The notes under the pieces: model-generated | What the model was told of the DNA's origin: nothing | What the model saw: only the letters and a program-made list of their open reading frames with translations | Databases searched by the model: none | Part shown: in pieces, positions 11,892-22,009 of the stretch | Layout of the letters: each line of letters begins with the position of its first letter | Numbering within the stretch: the first letter of the stretch is position 1 | Assembly (NCBI GenBank): GCA_014529385.2 | Contig: CM043959.1 | Span: 51,701,253-51,765,252 of the forward strand | DNA length: 64,000 nucleotides | DNA from: Adiantum capillus-veneris | Lineage: Eukaryota; Streptophyta; Polypodiopsida; Polypodiales; Pteridaceae | Direction: 5' to 3' | Position numbers and translations under genes: made by a program

Positions 11892-11966
11892 GTGGCTGGC
11901 TGCTAACTCCGCTCTAATGATCTCATGTGGCATGGGGGCCTTGGCTCTAATCAACCAAGAGATCAA
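11892..11966 (-). repeat. LINE fragment interrupted by Gypsy-1 (right piece)
   Basis: This continues 3799-3880 after the Gypsy-1 insertion and matches 17937-18019. It stops at GAGATC and is followed by aaggaggagataccac, which is absent from the other copy. Confidence 0.75.
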
Positions 11967-11980
11967 GGAGGAGATACCAC

Positions 11981-12550
11981 TGTAACAGATTTGGACACTC
12001 CAAGTTGAGAATCTACCGCGACACCACAGATAATCACTTTAAAACAATTCACAATTCACAATTGATTCGACACTTTTCCGGCGGAGTTCCGTGCCTAAAG
12101 ATATTGGCCCCAAAGAATAGCGCCCCTTTCTATATTTCTTTTTGTATTAAGTTGTGTTCGAAGTACAAGAGAGTAGGTAGGCGCTCACTCTCAGACTCTG
12201 TGTCCAGATGCTCTGAGAAGTGGGAAGCCTGCCCACTTATTTAAAGGTTACAAGGGATGCCAAAAGCAGAGCCCCAAAAGCTGCCCATAAAAAACTGCCC
12301 TAAAAATACGCTTACAAAAATAAAGCAACTTTCAAAAGCTTCTAAAAAGCCTTAGCGTAAAAAAACTCCCAGCCAGCGTTTGCGTAGAAAAGAAAATTGC
12401 CGTACTGTTGCTTTTTCGTACGCTGCCTGCCAGCTTTTCTTGCGCCGCATTTTATGGAGGTGTCCGCCACGTCACTATTGCGCGTCAGCCAGCCAGGCAG
12501 AAGTGTGTGTGCAAGGCAGAAGTAGCATCCACGTCACCTAGATTGTGACA
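11981..12550 (-). repeat. Gypsy-2 3' LTR
   Basis: This is a family LTR running TGTAACAGA to TTGTGACA on the plus strand. On the minus strand it is preceded by the polypurine tract AAGAGGGGGATA (12551-12562), which makes it the true 3' LTR of the minus-strand element. Its outer flank (accac) does not match the flank of the 5' LTR (GTATC). Confidence 0.85.
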
Positions 12551-13222
12551 TATCCCCCTCTTGAAAGCATTGTAATCGCCCTCGATTACGCCTGCAAAAC
12601 AGACAGAAGCCATAAACTGCCTTAGCAGACACTGACTATTAGTACCGACACACTAGGAACACACATCTAGCACATATACCAATTGACAGTCACATCACAT
12701 GACATCGCAGGACATCACTAGACATCACATGACAAATCACATTCAACATTCATTCGGATCTCAAACCATGATTTATCGGCAATGCAATTAGCAATCGCAT
12801 CTAGATCCACTCAAGACCTCATTGATGCCCGATTGACTAACCCATATTGCAAACCATGTCTATCGAGATCATTCAGGCCAAAATGTTGCAGTCATTTCGT
12901 CTATCAGTTCCTGCACTTAAACAAGTCAAGAACAAATCAGTTTCATATCTTGCGGAATTCCATTTCATAAAGTCATACAGCAGAATATTGTCAACTCTCA
13001 GTATCCCTGAAGCTCAAAGAGACATCAGTGACTCTAGTATTCAAAAAATCGAGGCATCTATTGACAAAGGAGCGGAGTAACTCCCCTCTAGTGCAATCTA
13101 CTGCACCAGATCTCCGGCCAAGCTGAATTAGGGGTTCCATTTGGAATAGACTATGCTAAACCAAAAGCTTCAAGATAAAGGTTCACAATCTGAGGAGTAT
13201 CTGCTAGGTCCTCATCCTCCAT
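12551..13222 (-). other. Gypsy-2 3' untranslated region
   Basis: This lies between the end of the chromodomain frame and the 3' LTR and includes the polypurine tract. No coding similarity was recognised. Confidence 0.6.
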
Positions 13223-13912
13223 CTACTTTGCATCCAATGCAGGATAGTTCTTGAATTTAACCAAGAATCGCCTTCTCACTTTACCCTTATTCTTTCTGTC
13301 CTTATGTGCCAAAATCTGTTCAGGAACAAGAATCTCCTCGTTTTCTTCCACTTCGGGTTGCTCATTAGGCTCCCCATCTTCAGGCACATCACCTTTAAAA
13401 GGTTTCAAGAGACTCACCTGAAATGCATTGTGAATCCTCCAAGTGTCAAGCAATTTCTGTCGGAAGGAGACACCATTGATCTTTTCGGAGATCTGTAAAG
13501 GTCCGTAGTATCTCATACTAAGCTTTGGAAAAAGCCTTTCCTTTCCCTTCTTCTTTCTTAGGCGTGCCTTCTCAAAACGTAAGTTCAATTTCAAATCGCG
13601 AGGATGGCGATCCGCTGCCTTTTTCTGTCTTTCCTGAGATTTCTGCAAAGCCTCGCGGACCTTGGCAAAAGCCGTGTCTAAGTCGCGCGTGTACTCATCA
13701 GCTTCAAAAATCTTATCTTTTGTGCTTAGGAAGGGTGGAACCTTCGGAGCACCTTCAATAATCTCAAATGGCGCCTTCCTCGTCGAAGAGTGTATCGTGT
13801 TATTGTAGGCAATTCCACCAAAGGTAGATACTTTTCCCATTGAGTCTTCTGATTCCGAGATGTAAGATTTCAATAAATCTAAAACCACTAAATTGGTAGA
13901 TAATGCCGCCAC
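13223..13912 (-). pseudogene. Gypsy-2 integrase C-terminus and chromodomain after an internal deletion
   Basis: The frame starts late in integrase (LVVLDLLKSYISE) and runs through the tether (RKKKGKERLFPKLSMRYYGP, TWRIHNAFQVSLLKPF) into a chromodomain beginning EILVPEQILAHKDRK. It abuts the RNase H fragment at about 13890. Compared with Gypsy-1, roughly 0.86 kb is missing, covering the rest of RNase H and the whole integrase catalytic core. The element cannot integrate on its own. Confidence 0.85.
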
Positions 13913-14325
13913 TGAGTAAGAGCATGGATAACCACCAAAAGCTCTTTCTCATAAATCTGTGTTGTCAATTCCAGCCTTGAGAACAATCGACTCTCGTAAG
14001 CAATGACATGGCCTTCTTGCATTACAACCGCACACAAACTACGACCACAAGCATCACAATATACTTCAAATGACTTCTGCAAGTCCAGCAAAGTCAAAAC
14101 TGGTCCTGTAGTCAATTTCTCTTTCAATATCTGAAAGGCAGTCACCTCTGTGGGTCCCCACGAGAAGGGACTCCTTTCTGTGTCAAGATATACAGGGGAA
14201 GCAACCTTTGCAAACTTTCTAATGAACCACCTGCAGTACGAACACAATACCAAGAAGCTTCTAACTTCATGGACATTCTTCAAATCGGGCCAATCACGGA
14301 TAGTCCCTATCTTGGCCGGATCCAT
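13888..14325 (-). pseudogene. Gypsy-2 RNase H fragment
   Basis: This encodes the RT-RNase H connection and the first part of RNase H (YCDACGRSLCAVVMQ, YEKELLVVIHALTQW), then stops at the deletion junction. It shares the layout of Gypsy-1 but with many substitutions, so it is an older copy of a related lineage. A frame change separates it from the RT at 14463-14900. Confidence 0.85.
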
Positions 14326-14462
14326 CTACACTCCTGCTGCTTACACAATGTGTCCCAAAAAGTGTATCTCTGGTAGGAAAAATTCACTTTTCTTCGCATT
14401 AATCACTAACTTGTGATCTGGTAATGCCTGAAAGACTTGAAGCAGATGGTCTCTATGTTCTA

Positions 14463-15149
14463 TCAATCCTTGGAGAAAACAATGATGTCGTCATAGAAAG
14501 TGCCAACAAATAGTCTATACTCTCGAAAAATCCTGTCCATCATCCGGTTAAATGTTGCAAGAGCATTGGTTAGGCCAAAAGGCATCGCCAACAACTCAAA
14601 TAACCCAAAAGTCGTCCGAAAATCTTTCTTGTAGACATCTCCTAGCGCGATTCGAATTTGATGATATCCACTTTTCAAGTCGATCCTGCTAAAGCACGAT
14701 GATCCCTGAAGTCGGTCAAGTATATCATCGATTCTAGAAATCGGAAATCTGTTCTTGATGGTGATTTTGTTGAGAGCTCTATAATCGATGCACATTCTCC
14801 AAGATCCGTCTTTCTTCAAAACTAGCAACATTGGAGAGCAGTACGGTGAAGTACAAGGCTGGACAAGACCCTTTTCCAAGAGGTCTTTCACTTGGTTCAT
14901 AATCTCTTCGTTCTGGGCTCAGCTCACACAGTAAGGTGGCCGGTTCAATAGTGTGCTTCCAGGTATCAGATCAATGGTATGATCTTCAGAATGAGCGGGT
15001 GGTAACTCGCCTGGCAAGCCCTTTGAGAAGCAATCGGCATGAGTGTGAAGAAAATCTTGGCGTTCTTTATCAAGTTCAGACATATTTGCCCTATCCTCAT
15101 CACTCAACTCTTTCAAAAAGATAGAGTAAACAAACAAACTGGATTTCAT
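14463..15149 (-). pseudogene. Gypsy-2 reverse transcriptase
   Basis: RT motifs are clear: [51 protein letters not shown] and GTFYDDIIVFSKD with the Asp pair. The upstream linker (EDHTIDLIPGS) lies at about 14919-15149 in a frame separated from the RT by a TGA near 14920. The copy is broken but the polymerase core residues are still present. Confidence 0.85.
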
Positions 15150-15638
15150 TCATTTAGAAATGGCCGAAGCCGATACAATAGGGACAGACTCGCCCTTAAG
15201 TTTCACATCGAGTACAATGGTTCTGCCTTTCTCTATGGTCAAAGTCGCTTTCCACGCCCAATAGTCGACCACGGCGTTGTTCTTGTGGTACCAGGGAAGT
15301 CCCAAGAGAACATCACGACCTTCCAAAGGCATTATGTAAAAGTCCTCATGCCCCAAATACCCCTGACAATGCAACCGAAGTTTGCCAATGACAGGTGTAA
15401 TGGCTACGTCCCTGCCGGGTGCCACTAGAACTGCCTCTACAAGTGGTCCCATCCGATCGGGAGTGATCTCGAGCCGCGCCGCCAATTCCGGTGAAATGAA
15501 GATGGCCTTGGTTCCTCCATCAAAGAAGATCAGGTCTTCTTGGTCTTTCACTTTGCCCCAAGCTCGGCAAAGTTCTGTACTCTCATCCATCGTGCTCGGA
15601 TCAATACCCACACAATCTGAAACCAGTCCTATTTTCAT
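15150..15638 (-). pseudogene. Gypsy-2 protease region
   Basis: The retropepsin-like segment reads LIFFDGGTKAIFISPELAARL, the position where Gypsy-1 has FFDLGAR. The canonical Asp-Ser/Thr-Gly is therefore Asp-Gly-Gly here. Downstream conserved parts include GKLRLHCQGY, EDFYIMPLEGRDVLLGLPW and VKLKGESVP. A stop follows at 15150 before the RT linker. Confidence 0.8.
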
Positions 15639-17173
15639 CTTGCCTTTTCTTCCACGATCCTCAGCTGCTCTCGAACTTTCAGGCCTTTCGTCGTCCTTGT
15701 CATTCTGTTCTTTCTGTGGCTTTTTAGGGCACTTTGCGGAGATATGCCGAGTTTTTCCGCATCCAAAGCACTTCCCCTCCTTGATGTAGCGAGCCCTCTC
15801 TTGAGGAGTGAGTTTGGGTCGTGCATCCTTCTCTTTCTTTTCTTTGCTCTTCGGCTCTTTGCGTCATGATCTCATCTGTGGGGTAGGTCAAACTACATAA
15901 GTGGATGGCAAAACCCCGTTTCGCATGACTCATCAACTCCTGAATGGAAGCTAATTTTTGTTCTAAGCAGTGATCTCGGATCTTTGTAGGAAGACCCAAG
16001 GTAAACCGCTCAATCTCTTCCTTCAACGAGATCTTCTTAAATGAAGAGGCGGGTAGAAAAGAGCTCCAGAATCTCTCGCAATAAGCGTCCACTGTATCTT
16101 TCTTGGTCATCCGAAGATGGTTCCAAGCAGTTCGTATGTCGCATTCATACTCTCGAGTCAGCCATAAAGAAATAAAAAGCCTTTTGAATTTCAGCCATTT
16201 AATTGGCGCTGTCTTGTTTAATAGAAGCGTGGACCACCAAGTTCGAGCATTCCCCTTAAAGTAAGAGGCAGCCCTCCAAATCTTACAGTGCTCTGAGTAA
16301 CGCCCTCCAGAGAAGACTATGTCAAACTACTGTATAAAAGACAAAGCCTTCGAAGCATCTCTATAACCAAAAAACGTGTCAAATTTAATTGACAGTCCAC
16401 CTTCCTTAAACTCTCGGACTTTCTTGCTTTTATCTTCCAGAAAGTCGTATTGGTTGGCTTTATAAAAATTCTTCTTCTTTGCGTAAAAGCTGTTGTCATC
16501 AAAGTCCGAACTATCTGAAGACGAGTCCTCTGTAGAACTGTCAACCACGGGGCGAGATTTAGGCTTCTTTGCCTTTTTCTTACCCTTTCCGAAGCTTTGC
16601 TTTTTGCTTCGCTTTTTGCCTTCATGTCTTCTTCGCTCAAGTCACAAGGGCTAGAAGAACTGTCAGAAGAAGAAGAGGAGAAGAACTGGGTAATCCTTCA
16701 AATCGAACACGCTTCTTCTGCTTTCTTGCCGATTCAAATGTAGACAGACGACCCAAAAAACCCAGGAAGTCAACGCATTTCTTCTGCTTTTTGTCGTGCT
16801 TTTTAGCTTTGATCTGCGCGTCAAAAAGCTGAGCAATTCGTACATCAACCGCCTCTTCTAATTCTTGCTCTGTGTACATCCTGGGAGTAGGAGGTTTCTT
16901 GAGAGCCGATTTGAGGGGTGGCTCTATGGTTTGCTGCCAGTGTGAGTGCACCTCATCGAAAGAGGTCTCGCTCATATATTTTGCAAATTTTGGGTCCTTC
17001 GCAAAATTAAGCATCGTCTTTGTTGCATCACCGATCAATCGTCGACGCTCCATCTCTTCGAGCTCCGCCTGAGTAGTCCAAGGCGGGCCGTACTCCTCGC
17101 GTGAATCTTCGTTGTGATCTCTTCCCGCATATCCGGATGCAGAGGAAGTCGACTGATCTTTGCCTGAAGCCAT
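15639..17173 (-). pseudogene. Gypsy-2 gag, several frameshifts
   Basis: The likely start is the ATG at 17173 (MASGKDQSTSSASGY), just downstream of the primer site. The chain passes through acidic and lysine-rich segments, then a gag domain (FDTFFGYRDASKALSFIQ; TVDAYCERFWSSFLP; GLPTKIRDHCLEQ) and a knuckle region near 15720-15790 (CFGCGKT...). It changes frame near 16640, 16320 and 15730. The order of segments equals Gypsy-1, so this is a decayed gag. Confidence 0.8.
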
Positions 17174-17224
17174 AAGTGCCGCGTAAAAAGGATCAGATTT
17201 CCCGTAGGAGAGAAATTGGCCGTA

Positions 17225-17235
17225 CTCTGATACCA
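17225..17235 (-). promoter_or_regulatory. Gypsy-2 primer binding site (initiator tRNA-Met)
   Basis: On the minus strand TGGTATCAGAG follows the 5' LTR after one spacer base. This is the usual complement of the plant initiator tRNA-Met 3' end. Confidence 0.85.
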
Positions 17236-17236
17236 C

Positions 17237-17831
17237 TGTAACAGACTTGGACACTCCAAGTCGCGAGAATCTACCGCGACACCACAGATAATCACTTTAA
17301 AACAGTTCACAGTTCACAATTGATTCGACACTTGCCCGGCGAAGTTCCGTGCCTAGAGATATTGGCTCCAAAAACTGGCGCCCCTTTCAGTATTTCTTTT
17401 TGTATTAACCTGTGTTCAAAGTACAAGAGAGTAGGCAGGCGCTCACTCTCAGACTCTGTGTCCAGATGCTTTGAGAAGTGAGAAGCCCGCCCACTTATTC
17501 AAAGGTTACAAGGGATGCCAAAAGCAAAGCCCCAAAAGCTGCCCATAAAAAACTGCCCCAAAAAAAGGCTTACAAAAATAAAGCAACTTTCAAAAGCTTC
17601 TAAAAAGCCTTAGCGTAAAAAAACTCCCAGCCAACGTTTGTGTAGAAAAAAACTGCCGTACTGTTGCTTTTTCGTATGCTGCCTGCCAGCTTTTCTTGCA
17701 CCACATTTTACGGAGGTGTCTGCCACGTCACTGCTGCGCGTCAGCCAGCCAGGGCAGAAGTATGTGTGTGTGTGTGTGTGTGTGCGCGCAGGGTAGCTAG
17801 CAGTAGCATCCACATCAACCAGATTGTGACA
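17237..17831 (-). repeat. Gypsy-2 5' LTR
   Basis: This is the matching LTR of 11981-12550, containing a (TG)n near 17762-17786. Its outer flank is GTATCCCATTAGTTGTGC, nearly the same as the right flank of the solo LTR at 3248-3796, and it continues into LINE sequence. Confidence 0.9.
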
Positions 17832-17904
17832 GTATCCCATTAGTTGTGCATAAAGGAAACTGATCAGTAAGCGCCTCTATCTCCATGGATGATTTGGGGG
17901 GGGT

Positions 17905-17935
<31 letters not shown>

Positions 17936-19880
17936 GGTTGGCTGGCTGGCTGGCTGCTAACTCCGCTCTAACGATCTCATGTGGCACGGGGACCTTGGCT
18001 CTAATCAGCCAAGAGATCGTACATACCAAGGGCCTCTCCATAGCTCTCCATCCATCCTTACCCACAGAGGGTCCCCAAACCTGAACCCCATAGAGCATAG
18101 TTGAAGCTACCAAGGTATCAAAGAGCCAAAGCTTTGTTCGGGGTTCTTGGAACTGATCCTGCGAACACATCCTCTCCAATCCTCCCAAGGCCCAGTCAGT
18201 CTTGTCTATGCTGCTCTCTTCAATGAAAACCTTGGCCATTGAAGACCACCCTAAGATAAGTGTACATTGTATGCATCTGTGTACTCCACAGTCTCCTGAC
18301 CATAAGTGAATGTGGGTGTTAATCTCTTGATCCACTACGGTGTGGTGTTAAACACCATAACCTTGGTTTTACCAAGGTTTCCAGACAATCCACTCTCCTC
18401 TGCAAAGCTATGTAATGCATCCAAACGTCGTTGCATACCCTGCAGTGAGTCAAAAATCAACACAATATCATTATCATATAACAACAATGGAATCCATGGC
18501 CCTACCAGCTGGCACCTCTGTCACCCTCTCTATCAATGTAATCAGAAACCTCATCTATATACATGCCAAATAGAGTGGGGGACAATCGACAACCTTGTCT
18601 CACTCCAATAGTGGAGTGCACTGAATCAAATATCCCCTTTAGAGTGCGTACATATCCCACCATTGATCTATATAGAGCCATGATCCCCCAAATCAACCTC
18701 ATTGGGCACTCCCATCTCCTGTAGTCTGCGCATCAATCTGGCTCTAGGCACAATGTCAAAGGCTTTGCGGAAATCCACAAAGCGGTAATAAATCCGTCTC
18801 CCATGTGCCCTACCCTCCTCAATGATGGTTCTCAGTGTAGGAATATGGCCAAGAGAGGAGAAGCCTCTCCTGAAACCACCATGTCTTGCTGCCTGTACGC
18901 CCTCACTCTTTGCGCATCTGTTGGACTGCTGCTCAAGGATAGATGCAAACAATTGTGCCGATGTGTGTCCAATCATAATAGTACGGTAGTTTCCACGCTC
19001 CGTAGGATCACAATGCACATGCCTTGAAGATAGGCACAATGGTAGACAGTCTCCAAGCCTCAAGTTGACCCTCACACATGGCATGATTGAACGGAACTGC
19101 AAGAACCTCTGTCGGTATATCTCTAGCATGTATAAAGTGTTCTGCTACTAGACCATCATGATCATATGCCCTCCTGGTTCTCATCTTGTCAAAAGCCTTG
19201 TTTATGTACTCGTAGATGGGCATGGCTCAAGAGGATCTGGAAAGGGGGGTCTGTCCAAGGACAGTAGATAAGGATGTTGCATACTAACCCCACACATCAG
19301 GAGAAGTAATCACTAGGAGAGGGGAGTGCTCATGAAAGAGACGCTATGCCTCTCCTAAGTCTCTACTCAAGCACAATTGGTATAAGCCTTGCTCCATCTG
19401 AGCTAGGAATGCTCACTTCTTCCGTCGCACAAGGCGTCAGAAGGCTATCCGAGATTGTCTGTGAATGATGACCCCTAGGAGAAGATCCCTCTAAAGTTGT
19501 GCTCTCGTCTCTCTACACTCCTCATCATACCAATTGTTCTAAGACATGCTCCCAAGATGATGTCTCTGATCAGGCTGAGTGTGTGGGTATGTCTCTGCTG
19601 CTACATCATGCAATGTCTCGGTCAATAACGTGGTGATCTCCTCCACTGAGAGTCCTGGCCTAGCTATTGTACATAGACGACCATAGATCTCCGTGCCCTT
19701 TCCTTTGAGGTTTCCCCATTGCTTCCACTTTTCTTATTGCCCAATCTCCAACCCCTCATATGCGTCAACTCATTAACCCCCATCATAGTCATGAGTTCTT
19801 TTACCTCTTCATCAACATTATCTTAGTCTTTGCGGCCACAAATCCTCACGTGTAAGGCACGCACACGCCTCCTTCCTCCT
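17832..19880 (-). pseudogene. LINE (non-LTR retrotransposon) reverse transcriptase remnant
   Basis: Fragments in several frames encode an endonuclease-type non-LTR RT. A linker lies around 19250-19500, then INKAFDKMRTRRAYDHDGL (about 19140-19210), FVDFRKAFDIVPRARLMRRL (about 18720-18800), GVRQGCRLSPTLFGMYIDE (about 18540-18600), and the palm motif near 18470. The palm motif reads LYDNDIVLI instead of the usual Y-A-D-D. The C-terminal part includes LVASTMLYGVQVWGPS (about 18060-18110). Many frameshifts and the altered catalytic motif make it dead. A 30-G run at 17905-17934 interrupts its 3' part. Confidence 0.8.
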
Positions 19881-19889
19881 CTTCTAGTG

Positions 19890-20096
19890 TCAAGTTAATG
19901 ATGGTGGGTGTGGGTGTGGGGGTTGTTTCCTTGCCTTTTCCTTTCTTGGCGATCTCGCTCCATTTCTCGGCCTCGTGCCTCTCTGCTGGGTCTTTGTAAT
20001 AACATCCACCCACGAAGTCGTCATTTCTATGTGCTGCTCCTCCCCTTCTTTGATGGCCTGCACTTGTTCTTTAATCGAAGAGAGAACGTCCTTCAC
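19890..20096 (-). pseudogene. Possible LINE ORF1 N-terminal fragment
   Basis: The frame encodes a charged helix (DVLSSIKEQVQAIKEGEEQH) followed by a Lys/Arg/Pro-rich tail, the composition of some plant LINE ORF1 proteins. It lies upstream of the RT remnant on the same strand. This is a compositional guess only. Confidence 0.3.
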
Positions 20097-20310
20097 AGGA
20101 TGGCTTCATTTCCTTCACATGAGTTAAGTATTGGGGGGGCTTGCAGCCCATTGCTTTACGACAATTTGAACGTTAAATGATCCCTGCATCTTTACATTGT
20201 AGCATCTCTCAAACAGACACTGCATTTTGGCTTCCACATTGCTAAGATATCTCTATCAACATTAGAGCTTTAATTGTTTAAGTTGCATTTCAGACGTATT
20301 ACGCCGGGGA

Positions 20311-20334
20311 GGGGGGGGGGGGGGGGGGGGGGGG
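20311..20334. repeat. Poly-G tract (24 nt)
   Basis: This is an uninterrupted G homopolymer in intronic DNA. Confidence 0.95.
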
Positions 20335-20345
20335 ACAACAAATGT

Positions 20346-20636
20346 GGGAGGCCACTAGAACTTAGAAACATCAATATTTACGGTCATGCCACCCCCAAGA
20401 TTCTAGCATATGCCCAGCCTGATTGATAAAGATGTTGGTGGGAATGATGATTTGAGATCATCAAGCTGCTGACAATGGGGAAGGGCAAGCAACATGAATG
20501 GCCATTACAACTTAGAAGCAGCAATACTGACGGTCACGACATCCTTAATGAAGATTTAAACAAATGTCCAGCCTACCTTAACAGAGATGTCGGTGAGAAT
20601 GATGATTTGAGATCATCGAGACTGGTGACAATATGC
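20346..20636. repeat. Two diverged tandem copies of a ~130-bp sequence
   Basis: Both copies share gccactagaacttagaaaca / gccattacaacttagaagca at their start and gaatgatgatttgagatcat near their end (about 20350-20476 and 20500-20633). They are diverged, non-coding and intronic. Confidence 0.7.
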
Positions 20637-21411
20637 TCGGAATCTTTTAGAGCTCTTCCAGCAACCTGTATGATTTGCGCTGATTAGTTTAACAGCGTTC
20701 AGTGTAACAGCATGAACGCTGTTACTAAACCTCATAGAAAATGAGAGCTTTGTGAAAAAAAAAAAAAATGTACTAAAATTTATTGAGAATGTGAAATTCT
20801 AGTGTAGTTCATTTCTTGCGATGCTTAATCCTGACTTCGTGCGCAGCAGAAACTATATCCATTTGTAAAGAGCAAGATAGAAGGATAACTTTACACAAAA
20901 CTTCAAAAGGTCCTTTGATGCAGGATATTGTGACATCGAAAGAAAAAGGTCCTTTGATTCAATAACCAGCCAAGATATGATGCAAAGTAGCTTCATTAGA
21001 CCAAATTTCCGAACTTGACCCCTACATTGTGGGACTCAAAATTTGCGCCCAGGATATTGTGAAATCAAGCAAAAAAGGGGCATAGATTGCACGCGTAATA
21101 TCCTGCACACCTCATACGGCCAAGGGTAATGCATGACTAATAAAGAGATGCAGTGACAATGAGGTCAATAAGACTTTTCATCGCAAAATACTCTGAACAA
21201 AAGCATCACATAACCATGAAGAAAAGTAGCCAGTCACTACTGAAACAAAGAACATTCTCGGATGTCATGCGTTCAGTTAAAGTTCTTGCTTTGAATTTGA
21301 CGTCTTAAAGATAATTGCAAAACCTTGACTCATGCGTGGAGGTCTATGGAATTTATATACCAAACAATGTAGACAGCATGCACTTAAGCTTGGCCAGCAT
21401 GGTCTACTCAC
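20637..21411. other. Host intron sequence
   Basis: This is the beginning of the large intron after the trigger-factor exon at 21412-21540. It contains an A-rich run near 20755-20768. No transposon or exon was recognised. Confidence 0.5.
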
Positions 21412-21540
21412 TGAGGACAATGCTTGTGGCAGTGTATTTCTCAATACTGCTTCAATGGCTGCAGTCTTAACCCTATCCTTACCAACAAAGTTCACAAGGA
21501 TGGGCTCTGGTACAGCTTTCCCTACTTGAAAACCCGGAAT
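21412..21540 (-). CDS. TIG: Trigger-factor-like protein (TIG), ribosome-binding loop exon
   Basis: Forty-three codons begin IPGFQVGKAVPEPILVNFVG and end VLRNTLPQALSS, in phase 0 at both ends. The N-terminal domain of trigger factor carries a G-F-R-x-G-K loop that docks on ribosomal protein L23. Here it reads GFQVGK, with the Arg replaced by Gln. The following helix (KDRVKTAAIEAVLRNTLP) fits the family. The acceptor is ggtgcag, the donor is TCCTCA|gtgagt, and the upstream intron is 138 bp. The Arg-to-Gln change might weaken docking; this is an inference. Confidence 0.85.
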
Positions 21541-21678
21541 CTGCACCATTGCCAGCAAACAAATCCAGATAAATGTAAAGCTTGTGGACAGTTGAAAGTA
21601 AAAAGGAAATGTTGTAAACACATGGGAATTTCAGAAGAAGCTTTCAAAGCTAAACAATTTTGATCAAAAAACACAAAC

Positions 21679-21762
21679 CTTTGTCCTTTTACTAAGTTCC
21701 TTCAGAACCAACTCGTAGCTTTCTTTGCAAATTTTGGGGGCTACCTTGACACTCAACTTGAC
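21679..21762 (-). CDS. TIG: Trigger-factor-like protein (TIG), N-terminal domain exon 2
   Basis: Twenty-eight codons encode VKLSVKVAPKICKESYELVL followed by KELSKRTK, phase 0 at both ends. This matches the start of the trigger factor N-terminal domain, a beta strand then the first helix. The acceptor is atggccag and the donor GACAAAG|gtttgt. It joins directly to exon 1 (PNSR|VKLSV) and to exon 3 (RTK|IPGF). Confidence 0.85.
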
Positions 21763-22009
21763 CTGGCCATAAGAAAGAAAACAATGAGTCCAAAGCATCA
21801 TTGAAAGAACAATTGAGGGTACACCCCACAAGGCTCAAAGCCTCTGAGAATGAAAATTTACAAGTGATCAAACATTCAAGACACAACCAAAACCGCCCCG
21901 TAGACTCGCTAAAGGGCAGTAGACTTTAGCTTTCACTGTTTACCTTTACTTGAACTTTATTGCACAAAGCAACTTCACGAATCAACCTGCAACTGGAATT
22001 CAGCACTTC

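Noticed and set aside
18306-18611. Plus-strand 101-codon frame
   Set aside because: It is antisense to the LINE reverse transcriptase remnant.
20800-20875. Minus-strand stretch giving HEVRIKHRKK as the missing trigger-factor exon
   Set aside because: Resemblance is weak, the phase does not fit and it ends in a stop.
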